A stretch of 64,000 nt of DNA from Terrirhizobium terrae (GCF_030323265.1 NZ_CP104992.1:3509501-3573500), one strand, 5' to 3'. Counted from the stretch's first letter, positions 48,029-57,257 are shown. The notes: generated from the letters alone by a model not told the origin. Translations and numbers: made by a program.

Positions 48029-48158
48029 GTCTTATCTCCTGTCCAGTCCCGCCAACGAATGCGGGTGGTCAAATAGGGCCGGCCAAAGCGTGTCGAATGG
48101 CCGGCAACGAACGGCCGCGTGATACTGGGTTTCTTGAGGTTAGTAAAGCTGGAGGGCG

Positions 48159-49363
48159 CTATTTCGGGTTGGCGGCAAGCCGTCCGATGACGAGGAAGCT
48201 CGCCGCTGCAATGGCGCCGAGAACGGCGATCACGACGAGGGACGGCGCGACGCCGATCCCGGTCATCGAGACGGCGAAGACGAAGGGTGCTACGGCCGAG
48301 AGGACCAGCCGTGCCGACATCGTCTTGCCCTGCAGCTTGCCATAGCCGCGGCTGCCGAAAAGCTGCAGCGGCAGGCTGCCGGTGACGATGCTGAGCAGGC
48401 CGTTGCCCATGCCGAACAGGATGGCGAAGGCCATGGCGCCGATGGCTGATGGTGCGGTGACCGGCAGCACGAGAATGCCGCTGGCGATCAGGAGCGCGGA
48501 CAGCATGGCAAGCCCGAGTGCCGGAAAGTTTCGGCCCGCAACCATGTTGATCACCCGGCTCGCTACCTGCGCCGGGCCGAACAGCGCGCCGACAAGTGCC
48601 GCCGAGCTTCCAAGCCCGAGGCCGGTCAGCAGCGGCACCATATGGACCAGCACCGCCGAGCAGCTGACGGCGATGAGCGAGAACCCGGCGACCATGAGCA
48701 TGAACCCGAGACGGCGGCTTCCTTCCGGCAGGGATGGATCGACGTCGGGCGTTGCGGCATGGTTGGCGACACGCCCTTGCGGGCGCCCTGCGCCAGCCAC
48801 GCATGCAACGGCAGGCAGATGATCAGGTTCATGGCGGCGAAGACGAGATAGATGCTCTGCCATGACAGATGGGCATGCAGCCATGCGGTGATCGGCCAGA
48901 ATATGGTTGAGGCGAAACCGGCGATCAGTGTCAGATAGGTGATGCTGCGGGCCGCGACTTGCGGCTTCAATTGGACGAGCAGCGCGAAGGCCGCGCCGTA
49001 TTGCACGAGGTTGGCGGCGATCTGCAGCACCGTCAGCGAGACCGTATAGACGATGGCATTCGGCGAAAGCGCGCAGGCGGTAAGCGCTGCGGCCGCGATC
49101 GCCGAGCCCATCGTCATCACCGGCCCTGCCCCGATCTGGTCGAACATCACTCCGAGCCATGGCGCCGTCAGCCCGCCGATCAGCAGTGCGGCCGAAAGGG
49201 CGCCGAAAATCCATTCGACCGGCCACGAGAAATGCGCCGCCACATCGGCTGCGAGGATGCTGAAACTGTAATAGAGCGTGCCGTAGCCGATGATCTGGGT
49301 GACGCCGAGCGCCACGATGGGGGCGATCGGCAATCGGTCAGACAATCCGCTTGCCCTCGGCAT
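48159..49363 (-). CDS. MFS transporter next to arsC, frame interrupted
   Basis: A 12-helix major facilitator of about 400 residues. The N-terminal half (MPRASGLSDRLPIAPIVALG, VTQIIGYGTLYYSFSILAADV) ends in the middle at QGARKGV and the C-terminal half (LGFMLMVAGFSLIAVSCSAVL, GQASRVINMVAGRNF region) is in another frame; one missing base near 48763-48769 explains this. The start overlaps the end of arsC, so the two are one operon. Efflux of an arsenical or organo-arsenical is suggested by position only; a paired ArsC-MFS arrangement occurs in related bacteria. Confidence 0.8.
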
Positions 49364-49760
49364 CGAGAACCTCTTCGCCGTCTTCCTTGGCGAATGCGCC
49401 CTTGTGGGTGTCCGGCAGGATATCGAGCACAAGTTCCGACGGACGCGCCAGCCGCGTCCCGAGCGACGTCACAACGAAGGGACGGTTGATCAGGATAGGA
49501 TGCGCCAGCATCGCGTCGAGCAATTCGTCGTCGGAAAGAGCCGGATTGTCGAGGCCGAGTTCCGCATAGGGCGTGCCCTTCTCGCGGATCGCCTGCCGCA
49601 CCGTCAGGCTCGCATCCGCGATCATCCTCACCAGTTGCTCGCGGCTCGGCGGCGTCTTCAGATATTCGATGACATTAGGCTCTATGCCCACGTTGCGGAT
49701 CATCGCGAGCGTATTGCGCGACGTGCCGCATTGCGGGTTGTGATAGATGGTGGTGTCCAT
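49338..49760 (-). CDS. arsC: Arsenate reductase, glutaredoxin type
   Basis: A 140-residue glutaredoxin-coupled reductase. The active-site cysteine is in YHNPQCGTSRNTL; ARPSELVLDILPDTHKGAF and LINRPFVVTSLGTRLARP follow with the conserved arginine. It reduces arsenate to arsenite with glutathione and glutaredoxin. The internal ATG at 49760 (MDTTIYHNPQ) is the family start; a frame from 49883 overlaps yidD and is not needed. It overlaps the downstream MFS by 26 bases. Some family members act in other redox roles, so arsenic is the usual but not certain substrate. Confidence 0.86.
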   Translation of the reverse strand: MDTTIYHNPQCGTSRNTLAMIRNVGIEPNVIEYLKTPPSREQLVRMIADASLTVRQAIREKGTPYAELGLDNPALSDDELLDAMLAHPILINRPFVVTSLGTRLARPSELVLDILPDTHKGAFAKEDGEEVLDAEGKRIV

Positions 49761-49824
49761 GGTGGGCGGTGCATTCCGGGAGGATTCGGCAATCAACGAA
49801 ACATGCCGCCCGTGATAGCGCCGT

Positions 49825-50181
49825 TCAATGCCGTTTCCAATAGCGCCAGGGCGTCCACCAGTGTTGTCTTGCGGCAAGCGCATCAGGCACCGGATCGAGC
49901 CCGCCGGTGCCGCCCGGGCCGCAGCGGGCGACGCGAAACAGCGTCATCCATCCGCCCGGCCAGAAACCGTGGCGGGCGATCGCCTCGTAGCCGTATTCGG
50001 AACAGGTCGGGATATGGCGGCAGGAATTGCCGATAAAGCCGGAAAGCGTGAGCTGGTAGAAGCGAATGAAGCCCATGCCGAGCAGGCGCCCGGGCGTCTT
50101 GGCAAAATGCCCCTGCCAGTTCCGGGAACGGTTTCGGCCACTCTTTCCAGCTTCATGCTTACAGTCCGGGGAGCCGCACAT
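49825..50181 (-). CDS. yidD: Membrane protein insertion efficiency factor YidD
   Basis: A 118-residue amphipathic protein. The diagnostic segment FIRFYQLTLSGFIGNSCRHIPTCSEYGYEAIARHGFWPGGWMTLFRVARCGPGG is present with its conserved cysteines. YidD assists YidC in inserting inner-membrane proteins. A start at MGFIRFYQ (near 50076) would give the short classical form, but the longer N-terminus is common in Rhizobiaceae. The scaffold gene ends three bases upstream, so the pair is co-transcribed. Confidence 0.9.
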   Translation of the reverse strand: MCGSPDCKHEAGKSGRNRSRNWQGHFAKTPGRLLGMGFIRFYQLTLSGFIGNSCRHIPTCSEYGYEAIARHGFWPGGWMTLFRVARCGPGGTGGLDPVPDALAARQHWWTPWRYWKRH

Positions 50182-50184
50182 GGT

Positions 50185-50634
50185 TCAGCCGTTGGCGGCC
50201 CTGGCCGTCGCTCCCGCCTCGATCTGGTCGATGGCGTCGACCACGGCGTCGAAGGTCAGCATGGTGGAGGGATGGCGGGCCTTGTAGTCCTTGACCGGCT
50301 TGAGATAGCGCATGTCCTCGAAACGGCCGACCGGCCCCTCCCCGCCTTCCTTCAGCATGGCGAGCATGTCGAGCCGGGCCTGGCGCACTTCGTCCGCCGT
50401 CGCGCCGATCACATGGCGGGCCATGATCGAGGACGAGGCCTGGCCCAGCGCGCAGGCGCGCACTTCATGGGAGAACTGGGAAACGCGGTCTCCGTCCATC
50501 TTGAGATAGACCTTCACCTTCGATCCGCAGAGTTTCGAATGCTTTTCCGATATGGCATCGGCATCGGCAAGCGCGCCCGCATGGGTGATGTTGCCGGCGA
50601 ATTCGAGGATCTTCGTGTTGTAGATATCGTCCAT
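50185..50634 (-). CDS. Iron-sulfur cluster assembly scaffold protein (IscU-like)
   Basis: A 149-residue NifU-N/IscU-type scaffold from MDDIYNTKILEFAGNITHAG; the frame start at 50715 is not needed. It has cysteines in SKLCGSKVKVYL and RACALGQASSSIMA, while the third ligand position reads ARHPSTMLTF without cysteine. Such scaffolds receive sulfur from cysteine desulfurase and pass clusters on. Missing the third cysteine is seen in several alphaproteobacterial relatives. It shares a divergent region with folE. Confidence 0.82.
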   Translation of the reverse strand: MDDIYNTKILEFAGNITHAGALADADAISEKHSKLCGSKVKVYLKMDGDRVSQFSHEVRACALGQASSSIMARHVIGATADEVRQARLDMLAMLKEGGEGPVGRFEDMRYLKPVKDYKARHPSTMLTFDAVVDAIDQIEAGATARAANG

Positions 50635-50943
50635 TGCATGTCGCCCGCTGAAGTCACATTCCCCGCGATTATCTATCCGACATCGTGATCCGGTGAACGG
50701 ATCGTATCGTAACAAGATCTATCGACGGGGTTTCGTCGCTTTTATATGTGATGGCGTGAGTTGGCGATCAAGAACTCGAGTTTTTGCTAAATTCGATCGT
50801 TGTTAAGAAGGGAATGCCTTGTCAAAAGGCCTCTCAGAGATCAGATAACGCCCACGAAGATAAATTTGTCCGGCCTGTTTCACGCTCATGTGACGGTCGG
50901 GTGTGCGTCGGATGCGGCCTTGAACCGCATCGGGAGACAATAA
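50635..50943. promoter_or_regulatory. Divergent promoter region of iscU-like gene and folE
   Basis: A 309-base gap that must hold both promoters. A perfect 7-bp stem, gatgcgg (50911-50917) and ccgcatc (50925-50931), stands directly before the folE ribosome binding site (gggaga at 50932), so the hairpin may affect translation. Nothing else is recognised. Confidence 0.45.
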
Positions 50944-51558
50944 ATGGATGCAATTGTGAAGAATTTCCCGGCTTCGAGCCAGACGTCGGCCAAGCCGACC
51001 CAGCAGGAAGCCGAGGAAGCAGTACGCGTTCTCCTGCGCTGGGCGGGCGATGATCCGGCCCGTGAAGGTCTGCTCGATACCCCGAAGCGCGTCGCCAAGG
51101 CCTATAAGGAGCTTTTCGGCGGCTATGACCAGTCGCCCGAGGAAGTGCTTGGCCGCACCTTCGAGGAAGTCTCCGGCTATGACGACATGGTTCTCGTCCG
51201 GGACATCCCGTTCTTCTCCCACTGTGAGCATCACATGCTGCCGATCATCGGCAAAGCGACCGTCGCCTATCTGCCGAGCGGCCGCGTCCTTGGCCTGTCG
51301 AAGATCGCCCGCGTTGTCGAGATCTTCGGCCGCCGTCTGCAGACCCAGGAAAACCTGACGGCGCAGATTGCCAAGGCGATCGAGGAAACCTTGAAGCCGC
51401 GCGGCGTTGCCGTGCTGATCGAGGCCGAACATATGTGCATGGAAATGCGCGGCGTCGAAAAGCAGGGTTCGCATACGCTGACCACCACCTTCACCGGTGA
51501 GTTCAAGACGAATGCCGCCGAGCAGGCGCGTTTCTTCACCCTCGCCCGCAACCGGTAA
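50944..51558 (+). CDS. folE: GTP cyclohydrolase I
   Basis: A 204-residue enzyme forming 7,8-dihydroneopterin triphosphate from GTP, feeding folate (and queuosine precursors). The zinc and substrate residues are in VRDIPFFSHCEHHMLP, with GLSKIARVVEIF, LQTQENLTAQIAKAIEE and VLIEAEHMCMEMRGVEKQGSHT. The start has ggagacaata upstream. It is eight bases before hisI. The hairpin in front of its ribosome binding site may tune expression. Confidence 0.97.
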   Translation: MDAIVKNFPASSQTSAKPTQQEAEEAVRVLLRWAGDDPAREGLLDTPKRVAKAYKELFGGYDQSPEEVLGRTFEEVSGYDDMVLVRDIPFFSHCEHHMLPIIGKATVAYLPSGRVLGLSKIARVVEIFGRRLQTQENLTAQIAKAIEETLKPRGVAVLIEAEHMCMEMRGVEKQGSHTLTTTFTGEFKTNAAEQARFFTLARNR

Positions 51559-51566
51559 AACCAGGC

Positions 51567-52038
51567 ATGTGCGACAATCACTTTCCGGCGCCTTCGGCCG
51601 ACAAGGCCGAGCTCGAGGGCGCCGGCGATTTCACGCCCCGTTTCGATCTCGGCCGGTCTCGTGACCGCCGTCGTGACCGATATTCGCGACGGCGAGCTGC
51701 TGATGGTCGCCCACATGAATGCCGAGGCGCTGCGCCTCACAGTCGAGACCGGCATCGCCCATTATTACAGCCGCTCCCGCCAGTCGCTCTGGAAGAAGGG
51801 CGAGACCTCCGGCAACCTCCAGACGGTTCACGAAATCCGTACTGATTGTGATCAGGACGTCGTCTGGCTGAAGATATCCATGGCCGGCCATGACGCTGCC
51901 TGCCATACCGGACGCCGCTCCTGTTTTTATCGCTCGGTAAGAAAAGTTGACGGTGGGATCGTCCTTGAAATCGAGGATGATCAGCGTAATTTTGATCCTG
52001 AAGCCGTCTATTCCAGCAAGGACATGAACCAGGCTTAA
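51567..52038 (+). CDS. hisI: Phosphoribosyl-AMP cyclohydrolase, frame interrupted
   Basis: HisI opens the adenine ring of phosphoribosyl-AMP in histidine synthesis. The N-terminus MCDNHFPAPSADKAELEGAG and FTPRFDL are in one frame, and the rest (VTAVVTDIRDGELLMVAHMN, YYSRSRQSLWKKGETSGN, DCDQDVVWLKI, CHTGRRSCFYR) in another. One extra base near 51648-51652 breaks FDLAGLVTA. The metal cysteines and the catalytic region are intact. It follows folE by eight bases, a standard pairing. Probably a sequencing indel. Confidence 0.92.
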
Positions 52039-52151
52039 GTCTCGTTCTGATCCACTCCCAGCCTGAGTAAACGATTTCGCAACCATGCGGTGCGTTAATG
52101 ACGGATCGCGGGTCGTCAAGCCGTTTAACTGGCCATGGAGGTGATGGAGCG

Positions 52152-53111
52152 ATGCTGAACTGGAACTGGAACCGTCAGGCGCGACAGGCTGCTTCGCAGG
52201 ATGTCGACCTCGCGCGGTCCGAACCGCCAGTCCCGACGGTCGCGATCGCTCCCCGCAAGGCAAAACTTTCCCTCGCTCTCGGTGGCGGCGCTGCCCGCGG
52301 CTGGGCCCATATCGGCGTGCTGCGCGCGCTGGATGAGGCCGGTATAGAAGTCGGCATGATTGCCGGCACTTCGATCGGCGCGCTCGTTGGCGGCTGTTAT
52401 CTGGCCGGCAAGCTGGACGAGCTGGAAGGCTTCGCCCGCTCGCTCACCATGCGTCGCATCGCGGCCCTGCTGGATCTCACGATCGGTGGCGGTGGACTGC
52501 TCGGCGGCATGCGGCTGACCAAGCGTATGCAGGAACATCTGGAAGGCCTGTCGATCGAGGATCTTGACCGTCCCTTCGTTGCGGTTGCGACCGAACTTTT
52601 GACCGGCCACGAGGTCTGGATCTCCAGCGGCTCGCTGATCACGGGCTTGAGGGCATCCTACGCCCTGCCCGGCATATTCGAGCCGGTGAAATGCAACAAT
52701 CGCACGCTGATGGACGGTGCGCTGGTCAATCCGGTGCCGACTTCCGTCTGCCGCGCATACGAGCAGCCCCTCGTCGTTGCCGTCAACCTCAACTACGACG
52801 TCTTCGGCAGGTCGGCCGTCATCAAGCACAATGCCACATTCCAGACGCCTGACGAGGTATTGCGCGAAAAGTCGGATGAAGTGCGGGTCAGCGTCACCGG
52901 AACCATGGTCCAGGCCTTCAACATAATCCAGGAACGCATCTCGCGCGCACGGCTTGCCGGCGATCCGCCGGATCTGGCGCTGCATCCGCGCCTCAGCGAT
53001 ATCGGCCTGTCCGAATTCCACCGCGCCGGCGAAGCGATCGAGCGCGGCTATGAGGAAACCATGGCGCAGATCTCGGCGCTGAAGCGCATGCAGGAAGTGT
53101 TCGCCCGCTGA
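52152..53111 (+). CDS. Patatin-like phospholipase
   Basis: A 319-residue serine acyl hydrolase. I took the ATG at 52152 because ggaggtgatgg stands before it; the frame start at 52098 is not needed. The oxyanion hole GGGAARG, the nucleophile motif GTSIG (AGTSIGALVGG) and the catalytic aspartate in LMDGALVNPVP are all present. It hydrolyses membrane lipids or acyl esters in the cytoplasm or at the inner membrane. Some relatives are type III/VI effectors, but no secretion signal is evident. A terminator hairpin overlaps the stop codon. Confidence 0.88.
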   Translation: MLNWNWNRQARQAASQDVDLARSEPPVPTVAIAPRKAKLSLALGGGAARGWAHIGVLRALDEAGIEVGMIAGTSIGALVGGCYLAGKLDELEGFARSLTMRRIAALLDLTIGGGGLLGGMRLTKRMQEHLEGLSIEDLDRPFVAVATELLTGHEVWISSGSLITGLRASYALPGIFEPVKCNNRTLMDGALVNPVPTSVCRAYEQPLVVAVNLNYDVFGRSAVIKHNATFQTPDEVLREKSDEVRVSVTGTMVQAFNIIQERISRARLAGDPPDLALHPRLSDIGLSEFHRAGEAIERGYEETMAQISALKRMQEVFAR

Positions 53112-53139
53112 TTCTTGCGGGCGCCACCTTTTCCTTTTT
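53103..53139 (+). terminator. Hairpin terminator of the patatin gene
   Basis: gcccgc (53103-53108) pairs with gcgggc (53117-53122) and is followed by accttttcctttttg. The stop codon of the gene lies in the loop. The same hairpin may also end the convergent CBS gene. Confidence 0.7.
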
Positions 53140-53154
53140 GAAAACTGCCGCCCG

Positions 53155-53589
53155 TCAGCCGGCGATATAGGCCTTCATCTGTTCGGCCTCGATCTCGACC
53201 TCGCGCATGCGCGCCTTCACCACGTCACCGATCGAGATGATGCCGGCAAGCCGGCTCTGCGCTTCAACCGGCACGTGACGGAAGCGGCCTGACGTCATCA
53301 TGCCCATCACCTCGTCGACCGTCTGCTCCTCGCGACAGCGCTGGACATTGGTCGTCATCATGGCTTGGACCGGCTGATCGAGTACGCCGACGCCGTTGGT
53401 GGCGATGCTGCGGACCAGATCGCGCTCGGTGAAAATGCCGGCAATGCGGCCTTCCATGCCGGCGACCACGACTGCGCCGATCTTCCTGTCATTGAGGATG
53501 CCTGCAACTTCGAGCAGCGTGATTTCGGGCTCGACGGTCACCACGTCGCGGCCCTTCGCTTCCAGCATCATTCTTACGGTAGTCGACAT
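53155..53589 (-). CDS. CBS domain protein
   Basis: A 144-residue protein of two CBS motifs, from MSTTVRMMLEAKGRDVVTVE: first VVAGMEGRIAGIFTERDLVRSI and second RFRHVPVEAQSRLAGIISIGDVVKARM. It resembles the IMPDH-like CBS-pair proteins that bind adenylates or NADH and act as energy sensors; no partner domain is present. The frame start at 53802 is not used because the family start is at 53589. It may regulate an enzyme elsewhere. Confidence 0.86.
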   Translation of the reverse strand: MSTTVRMMLEAKGRDVVTVEPEITLLEVAGILNDRKIGAVVVAGMEGRIAGIFTERDLVRSIATNGVGVLDQPVQAMMTTNVQRCREEQTVDEVMGMMTSGRFRHVPVEAQSRLAGIISIGDVVKARMREVEIEAEQMKAYIAG

Positions 53590-53704
53590 GGCTTCCTCCC
53601 TGCCTATCAACGTGCCGCGGGCCCTCCTGAAAACTCTCTCCCGGGGCACTCTTCGTATCGCGAAGATTGTAGGACGGGCGGATTCCGAGATCAAGCGGCT
53701 GTGA

Positions 53705-54454
53705 TCACAGCTCCCGGTAGCGGATCGGATCGAAAAGCGAAAACAGCAGGAAGCCGAAGAGAAAGCCGCCGATATGGGCGTCCCAGGCGATCTCGCCCAC
53801 ATCGCTGCCGATCAGCGGCAGGCCGAAGGCGATCAGCATATTGCCGAGCAGCCACATGCCGGTGAACATGAGAACGGTGCGATTGGAAAGCGCGCGGGCG
53901 ATCGACAGGCGCGGATGGAGGTGGCCGAAATTGCGGTCATACCCGCCGCCCGAGGGAAAGGCGAACCGGCAGGCGGCGCCCATCAATGCCGAGACGACGC
54001 CCGAGGCACCGATCAGCAGGGTTTCCTCGCCCCAATGGATCGCCGCATGAAAGAACGCGGACGCTGCGGCTGAGAATGCCCAGAACAGCAGGTAGCGGAC
54101 GGCACCGATGCGCCGCACGACAGGCGCGCCGAATGCGGCAAGCCACAGGCCGTTGAAGGCAATATGTTCGACGCCCCCGTGAAGCAGAGAATAGGTGACC
54201 GGAGTCCACAGCCACTCGTAACCCTGGTCTCCCAGCGGATAGGCATAGCGGATCGGGGTGAAGGCGAGCTCGACGATGAAGGCGAGGCGCTGGTCGCCGC
54301 TGAGGATATACTCCTGCACGACATAGAGGCCGGCGAGCAGTGCAAGGCTCAACAGCAGGATGCGCGGCAGATTGAAGGCCGGCGGCGAAGGCCGCTTCTC
54401 CTTCTCTTCGAAAGCATCGTCCGGGGCCATGTCGGGCCGATCGTCCATGGCCAT
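53705..54454 (-). CDS. Rhomboid family intramembrane serine protease
   Basis: A 249-residue membrane protease. The acidic N-terminus (MAMDDRPDMAPDDAFEEKEK) is cytoplasmic. Six helices follow. The catalytic serine lies in LLIGASGVVSALMG (GASG) and the histidine in AWDAHIGGFLFG. HGGVEHIAFNGLWL is the conserved first-loop motif of rhomboids. It cleaves single-pass membrane proteins within the bilayer; the substrate is unknown. ATG at 54454 or 54448 may start it; the frame from 54505 is less likely. Confidence 0.86.
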   Translation of the reverse strand: MAMDDRPDMAPDDAFEEKEKRPSPPAFNLPRILLLSLALLAGLYVVQEYILSGDQRLAFIVELAFTPIRYAYPLGDQGYEWLWTPVTYSLLHGGVEHIAFNGLWLAAFGAPVVRRIGAVRYLLFWAFSAAASAFFHAAIHWGEETLLIGASGVVSALMGAACRFAFPSGGGYDRNFGHLHPRLSIARALSNRTVLMFTGMWLLGNMLIAFGLPLIGSDVGEIAWDAHIGGFLFGFLLFSLFDPIRYREL

Positions 54455-54659
54455 TCCTTTCTGCGCATGTAGCCAAGGCATACAGCAGCATCCCTGCAAC
54501 GGCAATGTGCGGAGGCAATGGCTTTCCGCCCGCAGCCTTCACCATTTCATGAGCCGCCTTCACCGGCCTATCGGTCAACTGGCACGATTTTCGCTAATCC
54601 TAATATATCCAAGGGGTCAAAAGGGGCGATCTGGATCATAATCGAACAGGACAGGCTGA

Positions 54660-55252
54660 ATGCGGACTAGAGCAACGGAAGAAATCCTTAACTATTGGAA
54701 CGGCTTGAGAGGCGCGCGCCCTGCCCCGCTGCGCGCAGATCTCGATCCGTCCGCCCTGCGCCATTTCCTGCCAAATCTGTTCATCGTAACCGGGTCCGCA
54801 CCGGCTACCCTCTCCTTCGCTCTTGCCGGCACCAGGATCTGCGAACTCTTCGATCGCGAGCTTCGTGGCACCGACTATCAGGCGATCTGGGGGAAGGTGC
54901 CGGAGGGCGCCCCAAGGAAATCATCGACAACGTGCTGCTCTACGAGCGCGCCGCGCTCCTCGAGGTCAGGCTATCTCCGGATGGTGACGATCGCCCCCAT
55001 GATCTGCTTCTGATGCCGCTGCGCACTATCGGCCATGTCAGCGACCGGGTCCTCGGCGCGCTGATACCGCGCTTTCGTTCGCCGCCGCCGCGTCTGGTGC
55101 CCGTCAAGACACTTTCCCTGGAGAACTGGGCCTTTGTCGAAGCCGATGGCGCCATTCCTCGTTTGAGACATGAGGAGCCGCTAGCGCAATCCCCGGTGAC
55201 GCTGCTTCAGCGGCTGGTTGCCAATAGCCGGTTTGTCCAGGCTCGACGGTAG
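54660..55252 (+). CDS. PAS domain-containing protein (PAS_5 type), frame interrupted
   Basis: A single-domain sensory protein of about 197 residues after correction. The N-terminal EEILNYWNGLRGARPAPLRAD and FALAGTRICELFDRELRGTD fit the PAS_5 family of Alphaproteobacteria; the second half EIIDNVLLYERAALLEVRL and the terminal RLVPVKTLSLENWAFVEADG is in another frame. The change is at 54909-54914, where one C would restore GAPKEI. No output domain is visible. It precedes the tandem PilZ gene by 97 bases and may share regulation. Confidence 0.72.
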
Positions 55253-55349
55253 CGACCGGCAACAGCCTTCAGGTGCCCTCAGAGAACCATCTGTTAACTG
55301 GCTGGTGATATCTCTATAGTTGACGGTCAGACCCAGAGCAGATTTCTAA

Positions 55350-55964
55350 ATGTATTCTTTTCAGCCGGCCACGACACAACCGACGCAGCCCGCCGTTGTC
55401 CAGCAGCGGTCGTTTCAGCGCGTGACGGTCAATGTCGAAGGTCGTCTGATGCTGGCCAGTCATGAAGAATACGCCTGCTCGGCCATCGATATGTCGCCCG
55501 GAGATGTGCGTTTCACCTGCGTCGGCCGTCCACGCGTCAATGAGCGCGTCATCGCCTATCTCGATCATCTCGGCCGCCTTGAAGGCAATGTCGTCAGCCT
55601 GTCCGACGACGGCTTCGTCATGTCGATCAACGCGACTGAGCGCAAGCGCGAGAAACTCGCCGCGCAGCTGACCTGGATCGCCAACAAGCACGAGCTCGGC
55701 CTGCCGGAAGATCGTCGTCACGATCGTCTGACGCCGCGCAACACCCTTTCCGAGCTCACGCTCGAAGACGGCACGCGCTATGCCTGCCGCATCATGGACC
55801 TTTCGCTATCCGGCGCTGCCGTCGACCTCGAAGTGCGTCCTCCGCTCGGAACGCCGGTCCGGCTCGGCAACATGCGTGGCCGCGTCGTCCGTCACTTCAT
55901 GGAAGGTGTCGCGATCGAGTTCGCCTCGGTCCAGTCCCGCGAAGCATTGACGGCTTTCCTGTAA
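55350..55964 (+). CDS. Tandem PilZ domain protein
   Basis: A 204-residue protein with two PilZ-like modules. The first, residues 12-95 (RSFQRVTVNVEGRLML and CSAIDMSPGDVRF), has degraded signature residues. The second, after residue 120, has the RxxxR and DxSxxG signs as RRHDRLTPRN and IMDLSLSGAAVDL, the pattern that binds cyclic di-GMP. Many alphaproteobacteria have such single proteins controlling motility or polysaccharide. Starts MYSFQPATTQPTQPAVV; no operon partner is certain. Confidence 0.85.
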   Translation: MYSFQPATTQPTQPAVVQQRSFQRVTVNVEGRLMLASHEEYACSAIDMSPGDVRFTCVGRPRVNERVIAYLDHLGRLEGNVVSLSDDGFVMSINATERKREKLAAQLTWIANKHELGLPEDRRHDRLTPRNTLSELTLEDGTRYACRIMDLSLSGAAVDLEVRPPLGTPVRLGNMRGRVVRHFMEGVAIEFASVQSREALTAFL

Positions 55965-56460
55965 GAAGCGTTCCCTATCTTATAAATCAGACGTTCGACG
56001 CCTCTTCCTTTGTCCGTTTGCGGCACATAGGACGGGGCGTTTTCGTATCCTGTTGTTCGAAAACAGGACCCGCTCGAAAAAAATGTGCCTTTTCGGGATT
56101 TTTTTGGGCGCGTTTTCGGCGTGACTTTGACCCATTTCGCCCAGGATTTCCGCCATGCGTCGGGCTCTCACGACTTCGGAAGCGCCGCTTAACACACTGC
56201 ATGATGGTTATGCCGCCCGTCGATCGCTGACGAAGACGTCAGGAGTCTCAATGTCTTGCGATGCGAACGGTCGGATTTGATCGGTATTTTAATCAAATTT
56301 GCCGCGAATTTGCGCGGCATTTGAATTAAATTTTCCGCGTGTTTTATGCGTATTTGTCTCAAGTTCGATTACAATAAGCGTTTGATTTTACGACGCTATT
56401 TTGCGCTCTGGAAAATGCCCTCTGGCACTGTCCTCCCAACGAACGGGGAGACAGCAGATC
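55965..56460. other. Non-coding region upstream of BTLCP gene
   Basis: A 496-base AT-richer region. It holds an imperfect inverted repeat at about 56295-56322 (tttgccgcg with cgcggcatt) and several short runs of A and T, such as ttttaatcaaattt. Frames here lack recognisable proteins. It probably contains the promoter and leader of the next gene; no known RNA family is recognised. Confidence 0.45.
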
Positions 56461-57069
56461 ATGCTTCCGAAGACATTTGTACGGGTAGTTCTGACGGCAG
56501 CCATCGCTCTTGCAGCAGCGGCACCTTCTTTGGCAATGCCGGCCGGCGCGATGCGGATCATCGGCAAGGCCAACCCGCCGATCGGTCACTACGAATTCTG
56601 CCAGACCTACGCCAGCGAGTGCCAGCCGCTCGGCCGCGATGCCGGCCCGGCCAAGCTGACGGAAGACAAGTGGAAGACGCTTCTCGACGTCAATTACACC
56701 GTCAACACCTCGATCACCCCGATGACCGACCAGGAAATCTACGGCGTCGAGGAACGCTGGGCCTACCCTCGCACCGTCGGCGACTGCGAGGACTTCGTTC
56801 TCCTGAAGCGCAAGATGCTGATGGCCAAGGGCTTCGACGCCTCTGACCTGCTGATCACCGTCGTTCTGCAGCCGAGCGGCGAAGGTCATGCGGTGCTCAC
56901 CGTCCGCACCGACCGCGGCGACTATATTCTCGACAATATGCGCAACAAGGTCATGATCTGGACCGATACCGAATACACCTATCTCAAGCGCCAGGACGCA
57001 AGCGATCCGTCGCGCTGGGTCAAGCTCCAGGACGGCCGCGCCGTCGCCGTCGGCAGCGTCAGCCAGTAA
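56461..57069 (+). CDS. Bacterial transglutaminase-like cysteine peptidase (BTLCP)
   Basis: A 202-residue exported protein starting MLPKTFVRVVLTAAIALAAA with a signal peptide ending near PSLAMPA. The triad is visible: cysteine in GDCEDFVLLKRKML, histidine in EGHAVLTVRT and aspartate in YILDNM. It belongs to the BTLCP family (DUF920), periplasmic cysteine peptidases such as LapG, which in other bacteria cleaves adhesins under cyclic di-GMP control. The LapG-like role is possible, but no LapD partner is in the window. Start chosen for the signal peptide. Confidence 0.87.
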   Translation: MLPKTFVRVVLTAAIALAAAAPSLAMPAGAMRIIGKANPPIGHYEFCQTYASECQPLGRDAGPAKLTEDKWKTLLDVNYTVNTSITPMTDQEIYGVEERWAYPRTVGDCEDFVLLKRKMLMAKGFDASDLLITVVLQPSGEGHAVLTVRTDRGDYILDNMRNKVMIWTDTEYTYLKRQDASDPSRWVKLQDGRAVAVGSVSQ

Positions 57070-57257
57070 GTCACGCCGGGCACAGCGCCCAGCCGCCGAT
57101 ACCGTCAAGCCGGGGCCGATCATGTCGGCGCCGGCTTTGCGCATTCAGGCGCTTTACGAAGCGTTAACGATGGCGGGTGGAGTATCGCCGGCGAAAGCGA
57201 CTGGGCCCCCTGTATCCTGTTTGGTCCCCGCATTGCTGCTGAAGGACACAGGATCAA

